Origin: Istiophorus platypterus
Lineage: Eukaryota > Chordata > Actinopteri > Istiophoriformes > Istiophoridae
Direction of reading: 5' to 3'
Assembly: GCA_016859345.1 (NCBI GenBank)
Contig: CM029122.1
Location: 293,501 to 357,500, forward strand
Length of the DNA stretch: 64,000 nucleotides
Shown here: piece by piece, positions 45,978 to 57,734 of the stretch
Position numbering within the stretch: position 1 is the first letter of the stretch
How the letters are laid out: each line of letters begins with the position of its first letter
The notes under the pieces: model-generated
What the model was told of the DNA's origin: nothing
Databases searched by the model: none
The model's input: only the letters and a program-made list of their open reading frames with translations
Made by a program: the position numbers and the translations under genes

Positions 45978-47121
45978 TCCAGAAAATCACAAAAAAAAAA
46001 AAAAAAAAAAAAAAGCTTTTGAACATTTGTCCTGTTGACGCAATTCGGTTTCTCCTGTGTCAGAAAGAAGATCCTCTGTTTTTAAGGGGCTGTACAGAAA
46101 TTATCAGGCATGGGGGGTGGGCAGACAGGAGGGAGCAAGTGGAATTTTCTGGGACAGTAGAGGAGGCTTTTTTCACTGATCCAACCCTGACTTTATGTTT
46201 GATTATTTTTATTCTGTGCATTAAAACAGAGAGTAGAAAAGTGTAAAGAACATATATGAACTTAGATTTATATGGTTCCTACTGTTTGGTCAAAAAATTA
46301 GCTGGTCACATGAAACTATTATTGGACAAGTTATCAACATTTATGTGAATTTATTGAGACTCTTACAGCCCTAAATTTGAAAAACAATCTGTAAAGTCAT
46401 TTTTCCCCATAAAATTTTGCTGAATGTGAAATTTTAAAAACTGTAAAATTGATGATTTTATCACAAACATTACGAATGACACTCACGTGAATTCCACATA
46501 AAATTAGTCCTTTTTAAACCCGTTTTAACTCAGCAAAAAGATGATTTTTACCCTCAGTTATCATGCTGGACAAAGCTCATGCTAATGTTTGTTGACAAAA
46601 ATTACTGTGATCGTTAGTAACTCAGCAATGACACCACTTCAATCTGAACTACTCTAAAACACATCCACGTTTCCAGCTTCTAGTTGTAAACTGTTATTTT
46701 GTGTCTGTGCCAACAAATTACAGAGACCAGGCTCAGCTCAGACTCCAACAGAGATAACTCAGACCCTGTCCCGGTCAGAAAGTAAGTCTGGGTCCTGATC
46801 AAGAACCAGCAGAAAAGACACAAACCGGTTAAAACATAGAACTAGGACGAAAAACATCAACAGATATTAGTTAACAAACATTTTTAACTCACATTGTGAG
46901 TAAATCTTTATGGTGATAAGTCTCATTTATCACTTCGTATATCTAAGTGAAAATCTTTGATGTGACCAAAAATCTACTTTTAAAACATGCAGCTAAATGT
47001 TGTCTGTAAAACTGCCTACAGAACTTAATGTGTACATTTTGTCAATAAAAGTAACACAAGACTAAAGTCTCATACTAACTGTCAAAGCAGACAAAACCAA
47101 ACCAAACAGTAAATTTGTTTT

Positions 47122-47129
47122 CAGTATTA
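47122..47129 (+). promoter_or_regulatory. miR-200b/c/429 target site CAGTATTA
   Basis: Perfect 8-base match to the complement of the miR-200b/c/429 seed in the zeb2 3' UTR. Confidence 0.6.
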
Positions 47130-47569
47130 AGACTTGGTCACACCAGCATTAAAAACAGTCACGTTTCATGTTCATTCTAATCGAATCACTGGAATCGGTC
47201 GATGCCACCAAAGGTGGACTTCATCCCGCGTTGGGGATGAACTAATACTTAAACTGCTGTTTATACACTGTTGACACCTTTTTTCCAATAGCAGCTGAGC
47301 TAAAGACTTTTTTGACTGACCGTTAGCAAGTTCGGTGTCAGCTTCATTCAATTTTTTGACTAGTGCTAAGGGTTAGCTCACCAGGTAGAGCAGTTAATCG
47401 AGTCGCCCTATGAGTTAAACTGCGCCACGGTCACTACAACCAACATTTCATCATCGGCCAGAGGCACTGATTGACATTTTCTGGTGTGACCAGACTTTTT
47501 TTAAGGTTTTACCAGATGTACATCTGATCTGGGAAAAACAATTTTAAAATGTGATAAAAATTGGTCTGC

Positions 47570-47765
47570 ATATTATTTTCACGATTAGTTGATTATTTGT
47601 TTTGCCTAAAAAAAAAATTTCAACAGAAGAGCAAAAATTGCAAAAATCTATAATTTCCCAGAGATCAAAAGTCCCAGACTCAGTTTTTTTTTATTGTGTA
47701 TGACAAAGAAAACCATGAAATCTTAACATTTCAGAAGTGATTAATCCACTAATCCTTTCAGCTCA
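47570..47765 (+). repeat. AT-rich dispersed repeat inside the zeb2 3' UTR
   Basis: ATTATTTTCACGATTAGTTG, TTTGCCTAAAAAAA, ATAATTTCCCAGAGATCAAA, TGTATGACAAAGAAAACC and GTGATTAATCCACTAATCC are in family order. The copy lies between miR-200 sites, so it entered the transcribed UTR. Confidence 0.55.
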
Positions 47766-47779
47766 GCGTTACTGTATCT

Positions 47780-47787
47780 CAGTGTTA
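47780..47787 (+). promoter_or_regulatory. miR-200a/141 target site CAGTGTTA
   Basis: Perfect 8-base match to the complement of the miR-200a/141 seed in the zeb2 3' UTR. It lies just past the repeat copy at 47570-47765. Confidence 0.6.
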
Positions 47788-48351
47788 AAATGTTTCGTAT
47801 AAAAGTTTTACTGTTCAGCATCACATGTTGTCAACTTGTTCCACTGATCAGTTGAATGAAATGAAACATGAGTGTATTTATGGTACAAATAGGATCAGTT
47901 CTTCGTAAAAGGGATGGTCCAGAGAAAATACTAATACCACTGGGAGGGGGGCTTTTTTTTCTTTTCCTTTTGTCTCCGATCCCTAAATGATTTTTGTACA
48001 GTCTCTAACCGGAGATGCAACACAATGACCGTCAACATCCATGTCATGAAGCTGGGTGGGATTGTTTAAAAATCCACATTATGCAAAAAAAAATAAAAAA
48101 ATAAAAGAAGATAAAAGAAGAAGTAATAATGATTATCATAATGAAATGAAGTGAAGCTGTTTTAATGTAAAGTATTATAAAGGCCTAAAAGCTGTGTGGT
48201 GCTATAATGTTCTTAACTTCCTGTGTCTTGTTGTGTTAAAAACCCCACATCAGGAAATTGCACTCAACTCCCCGAATCACTACAAAATAAAAAAAATTAA
48301 CTAAAAAAAAAAAAGAGGGAATGAAGCCTCGAATACTTGGTCACATTCTGT

Positions 48352-48359
48352 CAGTGTTA
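48352..48359 (+). promoter_or_regulatory. miR-200a/141 target site CAGTGTTA
   Basis: Second perfect match to the miR-200a/141 seed complement in the zeb2 3' UTR. Confidence 0.65.
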
Positions 48360-48728
48360 CTGTTGTATTTTTTGTCTTGTTTTATTGACTGTGACATTTT
48401 TTATTTTCATCCCATTTTATTTTTTGCCAACTAACCACACGATTTTGGGCCTCCTGATCTTTTTTTTCTTTTTTTTTTCGATGTGTGAAGGAACATTTAA
48501 ACCTGTGTGATTTTCAAAATGAAATGTCGATGTGAGTCTTAAGAGGAGAGGAAGGAGCGGGAATATGAAAGGGCTCAGTTTTAAAAAGATAAAAATAAAA
48601 AAGGACAGAGCCTTTTTTGTGTGTTTTTCTCCAGAGAAAGCCTTATATGCAAACCTTTTCACCTGTGCGTTTCTGCAAAGTGCCATCCCTGTACAGTGTA
48701 CATCACCCGCGTCCTCTCTGCTCTGCTT

Positions 48729-48736
48729 CAGTATTA
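48729..48736 (+). promoter_or_regulatory. miR-200b/c/429 target site CAGTATTA
   Basis: Perfect seed-complement match. It is the first of four such sites within about 280 bases. Confidence 0.7.
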
Positions 48737-48767
48737 AAATGAATATTTCATCCTGTTTTTGATTCGT

Positions 48768-48775
48768 CAGTATTA
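48768..48775 (+). promoter_or_regulatory. miR-200b/c/429 target site CAGTATTA
   Basis: Perfect seed-complement match 39 bases after the previous site, a spacing compatible with cooperative repression. Confidence 0.7.
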
Positions 48776-48862
48776 GCATAGATAGACGGCAGTTTGTTAG
48801 TTTACATGTTTGTGCAATTTTCTGTATTTTTTGTTGGTTTTGTTCCATTACAATATTTTTGT

Positions 48863-48870
48863 CAGTATTA
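48863..48870 (+). promoter_or_regulatory. miR-200b/c/429 target site CAGTATTA
   Basis: Perfect seed-complement match within the distal site cluster. Confidence 0.7.
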
Positions 48871-49001
48871 TTTTTTGTTTTTGTTGAATTTTCCAACACA
48901 AATTTCTTTTTTTCTGATTTGTTTTTATTTGAGAATTTACCATTTTATTTATGTGACTCATTTTATATTTCCTAATTTTATTTATTTCATACTGTAGTGT
49001 A

Positions 49002-49009
49002 CAGTATTA
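49002..49009 (+). promoter_or_regulatory. miR-200b/c/429 target site CAGTATTA
   Basis: Perfect seed-complement match and the last of the cluster, about 370 bases before the likely poly(A) signals. Confidence 0.7.
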
Positions 49010-49269
49010 GAGTTCCTCACAAATAGATATATTTTAGTAAAAATGATTCTGTCATTGACTATTGGAGCAAAAATATGAATAGAGAGCGTTTATGGTATTT
49101 GGAAGATTTCAATTTCTCATTTTGTTTTTTGTTTGTTTTATTTCCTTTGAAACTACTGGAAATTCTAAATTCGGGGAACTTTTGATACAATGATTATTGT
49201 GAAAACACTGTATTTTTGAGAGGAAAGAAAATCCACTTTATTCATCCCACTGAAGAGGTGACAAAGGAC

Positions 49270-49312
49270 TGATGATGATGATGGTGACGATGATGATGAT
49301 GATGATGATGAA
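49270..49312. repeat. (GAT)n microsatellite
   Basis: GATGATGAT-type units with one interruption, shortly before the zeb2 poly(A) signals. Confidence 0.95.
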
Positions 49313-49379
49313 GGAATTCCTGAAATGTCTGAAGTATTATTATTGAATTTTTAATTTCTCTTGGAAATGACCATGCTCG

Positions 49380-49410
49380 AATAAATGTAGCCAAATTAAA
49401 TTTTAATAAA
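49380..49410 (+). terminator. Poly(A) signals for zeb2
   Basis: Two AATAAA hexamers (49380-49385 and 49405-49410) are followed by a T/GT-rich stretch. They follow the last miR-200 site, as expected for the distal end of a ZEB2 transcript. Confidence 0.6.
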
Positions 49411-49430
49411 GCTGTGTTATTCTTCTTGTA

Positions 49431-52190
49431 TGGCTCCTCTGCAGAGGTGTTTGATTCATGGGCAGACACACGCTGAGGATGAAGGCTGTTTTTAGCTTCC
49501 TCATGTTACCGTCACATTTCTGCTGGCTCACATCATCACTCAGTTTGATCTCATCAGGATGAAGACAAACACACCACAGTGAGCCGCAGTATGTTGTGGT
49601 AAATCATTAAAACGTTCATCCAACCTGTTCTTGTAAATGAAGTGCACGGAGGAAAACAATGACAACAATCATTCATATGCAAGATGTCTTTGAGCCAGGG
49701 CTGCCGGATTTGGGGGGAGGGATACTTTCTCTTGAATGGGGGTAAAAATGTTTTGAGTGGGTTGTCATATATCGTGGCTACTTGTTGTTTCTTACGCTGA
49801 CAGGAAACCGAGTTTGGCAGCTCATCTGGACAGGACGAGTGATAACTGCTGAAAACCATCACAATCAAATGTCATCTTTTTAAAGACTTCATTTTTATAT
49901 AGGTATAATGTGCAGTGTATACAGTACTGGAGTGTATCTACACGCACATACACACACACACGTATATAATTTTAGATAAATTAAGAAATTAGTAAGCCAA
50001 GATTTGCATGAGTACAGCTTGATAAACAAGTGCTCACAGTTTAATTCATTTGTGCAAAAGCTGCATTTTCTCATTGTTTTGACTTTATGACCTGTGCTAC
50101 TCCTACTAACGCTAGTATTACTACAGTACTTGTACTGGCTGTCTAGTAGTAGTACTAGTACTAGTACTACAGCTATGATGCCAAAACTCCTGCTGCTTCA
50201 AACTGATACTGGTCCTGCTAATAGTGCTGATACTTGTACCACTAGCGCTTTGAATGTTTGAGACCTGGTTCAGTTTCTGCTCCAGGTCTGAGATCTCAGA
50301 ACCCCTCTGGTAGATTTTTTAGTTTAATTTTAAACTCTTTGAAGTTTGAGATAAACACTGTAACAGAGACGCAGCCAGTCAGTGAACTGAAGTGTCAGTG
50401 TGTCCTCTCGCTGTTCACTGGATTAATGAATGCTAATATAAACAGGTGAAGAGTTTACGGACTAGTTTCATGAAAACAACATAAATACAAATGAAAAGAA
50501 AAACAAGTTCAAGTCATGAACACAGCTCAGCACCATCTTCTCTGTGTGTACTGTAGTACTACCTCAGATAATACTGCTGACATTACTGCTAATACTGCTA
50601 ACTGGTAGTATTAATACTGCTTCAGTTACTGCTTCAGTTACTGCTGATGTGACAGCCGCTACTACGGCTAATTTACTTCTACTATTACGGCAACTACTTT
50701 GACTTCTAATGCTACTACTACTAGTGTTACTTTTACTACTGATACTGCTACTACCACTATTATGACTGCTACTGTTACTACTGCTACTACTACTACCACT
50801 ACTACTACAACAAAAACTACTACTACTACTGCTACTATTACTGTTACTACAACTACTACTGCTCCTACTACTACTATTACTACTGCTACTAATACTACTA
50901 CTACCACTACTACTACAACTACTACTACTATTACTACTACTATTACTGCTACTATTACTATTACTACTACTACCACTGCCGCTACTACTGCTACAACTGC
51001 TATTGTTTCTACTAATGATACTGCTACTACTACTAATATGCTAATACTATTACTACTACTACTACTACTATTACTACTACTACTACTGCTACTACTACTA
51101 CAACTACTACTACTATTACTACTACTATTACTACTACTACTACAACTATTACTACTACTACTACTGCTACTACTACTACTACTACTACTACTATTACTAC
51201 TACTGCTACTATTACTATTACTACTACTACTACTACTACTACTACTGCTACTACTACTACTATTACTGCTACTACAATTACTATTACTACTTCTACTACC
51301 ATTACTACTACTAATATGACTGCTACTACTGGTACTACTACTATTACTACTACTACTACTGATACTACTTCAACTACTACTACTATTACTACTGTTACTA
51401 CTACTATTACTACTACTGTTACTGCTACTGTTACTACTACTATTACTACTACTACTACTACTACTACTGTTACTACTACTGCTACTACTACTATTACTAC
51501 TACTACTACTACTACTACTGTTACTACTACTACTACTGATACTACTACTATTACTACTACTATTACTACTACTATTACTGCTACTACAATTACTATTACT
51601 ACTACTGCTACTGCTACTACTACTACTACTACTACTGCTACTACTACTACTATTACTGCTACTACAATTACTATTACTACTTCTACTACCATTACTACTA
51701 CTACTATTATTACTACTACTGGTACTATTACTATTACTACTACTGCTACTGCTACTACAACTACTACTACTATTACTACTGCTACTACCACTACTACTAC
51801 TACTATTACTACTGCTACTACCACTACTACTACTACTACTGCTACTACTATTACTACTACTGCTACTACATCTAGTACTACTATTACTACTACTACTACT
51901 GCTACTACTGCTACTGTGTGGCTACTTCTGGTTACTACTCCAACAATCTGATAGTATTAGTAGTGCTGCTCACACGACCTTTAGTCCTTCCATTACTACA
52001 TCTTTTACTACTGCTTGTACAGTAACAACTACGATATACTGCACAATGACTGTATTGTGCTACCACTACTACAGCCTACTACAGTTAACAAACAAATAAC
52101 TTAAGTTCCCTTCTTTATTTTTACTACCTAAAGTCAGCCTGGTCTCTCTAACTGTACTCGCATGTTTTAAATGGAGGAGGAGGCGGGAAG
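49431..52190. other. Intergenic region between zeb2 and the next promoter
   Basis: No gene seen. It is dominated by the (ACT)n array at 50640-51930, flanked by degenerate ACT/AGT words from about 50090 to 52080. Confidence 0.6.
50640..51930. repeat. Very long interrupted (ACT)n trinucleotide array
   Basis: About 1.3 kb of ACT triplets, interrupted mainly by ATT, GCT and GTT. It reads as poly-Thr, poly-Leu or antisense poly-Val in frames that stay open for over 200 codons. None is a gene. Confidence 0.95.
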
Positions 52191-52194
52191 ACGA

Positions 52195-52560
52195 CGCCTT
52201 CCAAGCTCGCCTTTAAAAGCGACGTGATGACGTGTCGGTGCGTACGTGTGCTGTCAGTTGGCGCCGGGCAGATGCAGTCAACGGTGAGTGTGCCGCTATC
52301 GTTGAATGAAGCGTCCCTGGGTGTGATCTCGGTCGGGTTTTTCCTCCTCTGAGGATACTGAGAACCGTGTCCACGCTGGACTCAGTTGTCAGTGTCCCCT
52401 GTGGCGGTACGCCGGCTGTCCGGCCTCGTGTTAGCGTCCGTGAAAGGCGGGGAGAGGGGCTGCTGTTACCGGGAGGAGGAGTGCTAGTTAGCTGTTAGCA
52501 GTTAGCTGCTAGCAGAGTCCTGTGTTGTGTTTGGCTGCCAAAGCTAACACAGCTAACGGG
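52195..52560 (+). promoter_or_regulatory. CpG-rich promoter and first exon of a downstream gene (possibly gtdc1)
   Basis: A GC- and CpG-rich block stands out from AT-rich surroundings. It has a TATA-like TTTAAAA (52212-52218), a CRE-like TGACGTG (52228-52234), then an ATG at 52272 in MQST followed by a strong donor ACG|GTGAGT (GT at 52284). A second donor-like GTGAGT occurs near 52579. In human, GTDC1 starts downstream of ZEB2 in the same orientation, so this may be its promoter. The ATG may be non-coding, because the GTDC1 N-terminus I know (MSILI) is not encoded here. Confidence 0.5.
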
Positions 52561-54529
52561 GCAAACACACAAAAGGACCGTGAGTATGTGTCTTCAGAGC
52601 AACGTGAAGCGTTGGAGCAACACTGAAGACGTTTAATGTAGCGACGCCTCAAATTAAACGTAAATAAATGTAGTAAAGCTCTTCAGCTGAGTATCCTGGA
52701 CTTAAAGACGTTCGACATCAGTGTTTACATTATATATAACTTTAATTAAAGTAGAAGAAAACTACGGATGGAAAGTAACACATTGGTGTGTGTGTGAGGG
52801 GTTGAATGTAGCTTGTAGTGTAAAACCACTTTGGTCGATAAGACTAGAAAAGTGTTATTTAAATACTGTCTGTTAATATCTCATGATGCATATCAGGGTC
52901 AGTGAGAAAAATGAGTTTGCAAGATGAGCTGTTCTGAATATGTTTCAAAAACTTGATTTTATCCCCCTAAAGTATAGTAAGTGTAGTCATAAAAATGATA
53001 ACTCCATTTTTAGATATCGCATGAAAACGTGAAAATTTTAAATTTGCGCTTTTGTGATATTGAGCTGGACATATGCTGAAAACACTTCTGCTTTCTGAAT
53101 ATCCTTTGACATATTATGTAAAAATTGTTAAAACACTTTATTACACTGGAGTAGAGGATTACATTTTATTCCAAGTTAATTTCCCGTATATTATATTTTT
53201 AGGAAAAATACTGACCACACCAATTAACACAAACCTAGTTGAAGTACCTGACCACATTGCTTCTATAGTCAAAGGCCATTGCTGAAAAAAATGACACTAA
53301 AAATGAAGCATGACAGTCAACAAGATAAACTGGTTTATTTTATTTCAATGTAGAAAAACATCTACATTCCAGATTTACCAGGGTGAACCTGACACGATCA
53401 GCGTTCATTTGTTTCATCGTTGGAAAAGAGGCTCCATTATATTGTACTAATTATGAAATAGAAATTTAATAAATTAGATTTTACAGATGTAAATTTTAAT
53501 CTCAGTAGCATTTCTCCTGTCACTGAATGATGGGAGTTCTGGGTCTTCTGAAGCTGCTATTCATATTCAGCTGTAGACATCACTGTTCACCCAGTTCATT
53601 CTGCTACATTATGAACATATATTACATTATATACTGCTTAAAATTGTGAGTTGATGAATAAAAATATACACTCAGGCTAAACATTTAAAAAAACACCAAT
53701 GTTATGCAATGTAATGATTTTATTCAGCCCTTTGATAATAAAGTTGTGTATAAATCACCACCTACATCACCATTTACATCTATGATAATAATAATCATAA
53801 ACTACTGATATTTGACAATACTGGCCTCCAACACAAATGCTCAGAGTGGGACTTAACTGGTGTAACTGGTTACCTGGAGTTTGACTTTTTTAATTGAAAT
53901 CTAATTTTACAGCCGTTATTGTGGACACCTCTGTAAGCACATGCCCTTGATGTGAATATCAAAGAGATTGTATGGCAGTATTATAAGTTTATTGTTTTAA
54001 AATATAGGCCCCTATGAATTTATCTAAACGTGGATAAAAAAAGGAAAAATTAGCTCATGTCATTGTCCCATTAAGTTTTAAAACTGCACAGTTTGGAGAC
54101 GATTTTATCCTCAGTGCACAAACACAAGTAGCTGGTGAAATTAGCTCATTTTAACTACTGTGGGTAGATTAACCTGCCAATACTTAACCAATAATTAACC
54201 ATGCACTGTTGAAAATGGAAAACATAGAAGATGTGAATATCTGTTATTTCTGTCAGAGATGTGAAGATGAACAAACAGTGAGCATCAGAGAAATTAACCT
54301 GGATAGTGATTAACTCCATATTTTGCAGAGATGTGAGGAAACTTTTTCAGTATCTTCGGAGTAATTCGATTTAGAGGGTGTGAGATTTTTTTTCATTATA
54401 ATAATTATTATTATTATTATTATTATGATTATTTGATTATATATTCACACTTTTTTTAAACATCAGGTAGAAGAAGAAGAATCTTTAAAACTAAATATTA
54501 GAGAAATAACATTTCTGTAAGAACAACTG

Positions 54530-54620
54530 GTGTCCCTCTAAAATATAGTGGAGTAAGAGTATCAGGTAAAAGAAAATCTAAATACTCAAGGTATTAACAA
54601 ATACAGTACAGCACTTTATT
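54530..54620 (+). repeat. Dispersed repeat (AAGTAAAAGT-type) fragment, right part
   Basis: AAATATAGTGGAGTAAGAGT and AAATACTCAAGGTATTAAC resemble the right part of that repeat. Confidence 0.45.
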
Positions 54621-56749
54621 ATATATATAGTATTTTGTTTATCCACAAGTTAAAGTGCAGTGTTACAACAGAAAAATTCACTAACTGGAAGATGGGAAAC
54701 AAAATACAGTAAAAACCTCCATATTAAACCGTAACTAAAAATATTATATAGAAAATATATTCAACTGTGGAATGAATATTCAATTGCAGAAAAAGGAAAA
54801 AAAAAAAGCACTAACATGGCTGTCTGCCCTGTGAGTTATGACTCTGGCCTTGACAGCTGCTGTACTGAATGATGGACAGGAGTCACACAATGTCACTTAC
54901 ACCTATCGAAAATTAAATGTAGGTCGACCTGAAATGAGAAACATTCAACATGAGCAGTGAGTGCACAACCCCACCCGGCCGCAGAGAGAGTGACCCGTCC
55001 TCCGATCAATCTAAAAAACTTGATCACTCCAGAGTAAAACCCAAATACTTCAGATTTTAGTCAGTAAACGTTAAAAGTGTGCAATCTGGAGATAAAGTTG
55101 CAACTAAGCTATGTGAGCTACAGTTAGCCTAGCATTACAGGACTAGCACTAGGAACCTGAGGACACATCTGGAAAACATGCACCCAAGTAGTTCTTTCTC
55201 ATTGTTTCGGTTTGTCCTCTTCTGCGAAATGTGAAATAATAGACATTTGAAGGGTGTCAGCCATTCAAATGGTGTTTTTTTTTTGTTGTTTTGTTTTTTT
55301 TGTTTTTTTTTTAAAGGAACAATCCATTGTTTTTCTGTGCTAGTTTCCACAGCACTATGCAAACTCCAGTTCACTGATGCTGTCAGAGAGAGAGTCTACA
55401 TTCAGAACAGGACCACAGAATATGACTCATGTTTTCAATTGAAACTAAACAACACAATATGAAGCAGATTTCTAAGGTATTTATGGCTCACGTTTTTGGT
55501 TCAAAGTGTTAGATATTCTCAGAACTCGGCAGTTAAAGTGTATTCATAATGTCCTGTGAGTTTCATATCAAGTAAATATCTTTTTTAGTGCATATTTGAA
55601 TATAAATATTGATATATGTACCTTTTTTAGTATCATTTATTCAGCTACTTTTTAGATTTTGACCAGTGATGGTCTAAAGGGAGTTTAGATGATGTGACTG
55701 ACGTCGAAATATATATCAATGTATTTATTTAATTAGCATGGTATTTTAAAATACCTAGAACACATGTAAGTAAATTATATCTGTTGTTGATGAGTGGAGC
55801 AGTGTTTCCAGGTTCGGATGCAGCTAATACTGTGTTCATAATTGTGTCACTGTCCAGATACTTACAGACCTAACTGTATATTAAATCCTAAATGCAATCG
55901 AATCTGATCAGATCAGCTGTTAATCATTCTGCTGCAAGTTTTTCATTGCTGTTTTACATAAACTCAGACTGTGTAACTGTACAACTCAAACTGTGGGACA
56001 GAGAAACACACTCATACCATATGTACAGTTTATATTATAGCAAACAATGGAAGTAACGCGCTAAAGCTCATGACTTTCTTGTTTTTCAGAGATTTACCTC
56101 ATCTGTATAACTACTGTGGTTTATGATTAAGACTTTGATCATTATAGTGTCATAGCTGTGAACTACAACTGGTTCAATTAACAGAAGAATGTCACTTCTC
56201 ACTCACGTTAATCCTCTAATACGAGATCAAAGCCACTCTGTAATACATGTTCACGTTGGACACGAGGAGCTGCATCAGTCTGTGTTGTCAGAATGGAAGG
56301 ACCATGAATTTAAAGGGTCTAGGACACGTTATTAGTCACTCCTTTATTTCATTCAATCCTGATGTATTGTTCTGACAGCAGAGTATTTCTCATTCAGTGC
56401 AGTGATGTGGAGAATAAAAAAAGAGAAAAGCAATTATAGAAAGGTTTGACATTTTATGTAGATAACAAGATATCGCTACCAGAACATTTTGGCCAGAGGC
56501 GGTCATTTACTTACAGTGGTGTGGAAGCAATTGGTCAGTTAATTTCTAAGATGCGTTTTGTCCAATTATTTTCACGAGCAATGATTCTGCTGTTTATTTT
56601 TTTGATATTTGAAAAAAAGTAAGTGAATGTCCTCCACTTTTTCCCAGAGCCCGATGAGTCTCTTCATATTCAGGAAATATGCGTCAGGGTTCCATCAAAT
56701 CCTTATCCTCAGTGTCTACTGTTCTTTTGACTGTTTTTCGATTGATTTT

Positions 56750-57005
56750 TAGTCAAAAACTCATTGTGAATTTCAATGTTTCACCATGAAACAGGAAGTT
56801 GTTGCTAAGTTGATGCCCCCAAAGCACATGAAACCTGGTGCACATGTCAGGGGTAGCGCAAACCGATGGTGTGGCAAAATGACTCAATAGCGCCACCTGC
56901 AAGTAGCCCTCAGTATGTTTCAACTAGATGTGTGAAATTTTTGAGGTGCACAAAACATCGCAGGCAAGCACCACTAACCAACTCAACAGTGCAAGGACCC
57001 AATCA
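56750..57005. repeat. Dispersed teleost repeat
   Basis: GAAACCTGGTGCACATGTCA, AATGACTCAATAGCGCCACC and TGTGTGAAATTTTTGAGGTG resemble a dispersed fish repeat I recognise, of unknown class. Limits are approximate. Confidence 0.45.
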
Positions 57006-57234
57006 GTGCTGCTCACTGCTCTCTATATGTCACATGATTAATAGAGAAAGAAATATTGGATTAATTCACTATGTAAATAATTCTTAGTCGCAGCCTGAAT
57101 ATCCCAGTAAAGGTGTAATGTTACAGTAATACAAGGGTGGGCATTATTAAATAAATAGACTGGAAATGAAATTGGTAGAATAGTTATGGAAGCCCATTTA
57201 TGCTACTTAGAAAAATTTGCACTAAATGTGAACA

Positions 57235-57405
57235 CGTTGTCGATGAGCTGTAGAGGTGCTGGTGGATTTCTTCCCTGTGGACAGAGCCAAGTGAGCGGTT
57301 TCCCCGTTTCCAGTCTTTATGCTAAGCTAAGCTAACCACCTGCTATAGCTTCATTTTTCCCAAACGAACATGAGAGTGGCATGAATCTGGACATCGCAGT
57401 ACACC
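57235..57405 (-). repeat. Dispersed teleost repeat copy (minus orientation)
   Basis: Contains GAGCTGTAGAGGTGCTGG, TTTCCAGTCTTTATGCTAAG and AACATGAGAGTGGCATGAAT, in the order expected for the reverse of the element at 17953. It has a single copy of the TTAGC-rich interior, not amplified. Confidence 0.7.
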
Positions 57406-57734
57406 TCAGATATGTATTTTTCTACAAGATGAAATCAGTTTTGAAGTGCGGCACCTTCAAAATACAAAGACATGAAATATAAACACAATTAAAATACACA
57501 ATGATAAATGAGGACATTACAAGTGCTGCTACTATGCAAACATTTCAGAGTTGAGCAAAAGGCAAATGATAAAGTAAACAGCAACATAAAGAGTGAATAT
57601 GATAAAAAAAAACTGAAATGCTGAGCTGTGTAAGGGACCAAGAGGCAGTTTAAAATGAATTAGAATTAGGAGCAGTTATTGCAGGTTTGATAAATGAATG
57701 TGCAGTGAATGCTCTTAATCTACTAATGTGGCTG

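Larger units (their letters stand above)
45978..49430 (+). other. zeb2: zeb2 3' UTR (end estimated)
   Basis: Long AT-rich region after the stop, starting with a run of 24 A at 45991-46014. It contains five CAGTATTA and two CAGTGTTA words, which are target sites for miR-200b/c/429 and miR-200a/141 respectively. AATAAA signals at 49380-49385 and 49405-49410 make a plausible 3' end near 49430. Earlier A-rich AATAAA words, for example near 47044 and 48286, could give shorter forms. A dispersed repeat copy sits at 47570-47765. The exact end is inferred. Confidence 0.7.

Noticed and set aside
50668..51951. Frames of 102-263 codons reading poly-Thr, poly-Leu and poly-Val
   Set aside because: Translations of an (ACT)n array.
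52272..52283. ATG CAG TCA ACG as the coding start of the downstream gene
   Set aside because: Only four codons before a donor, and it does not match the GTDC1 N-terminus; kept as a possible first exon but not called a CDS.
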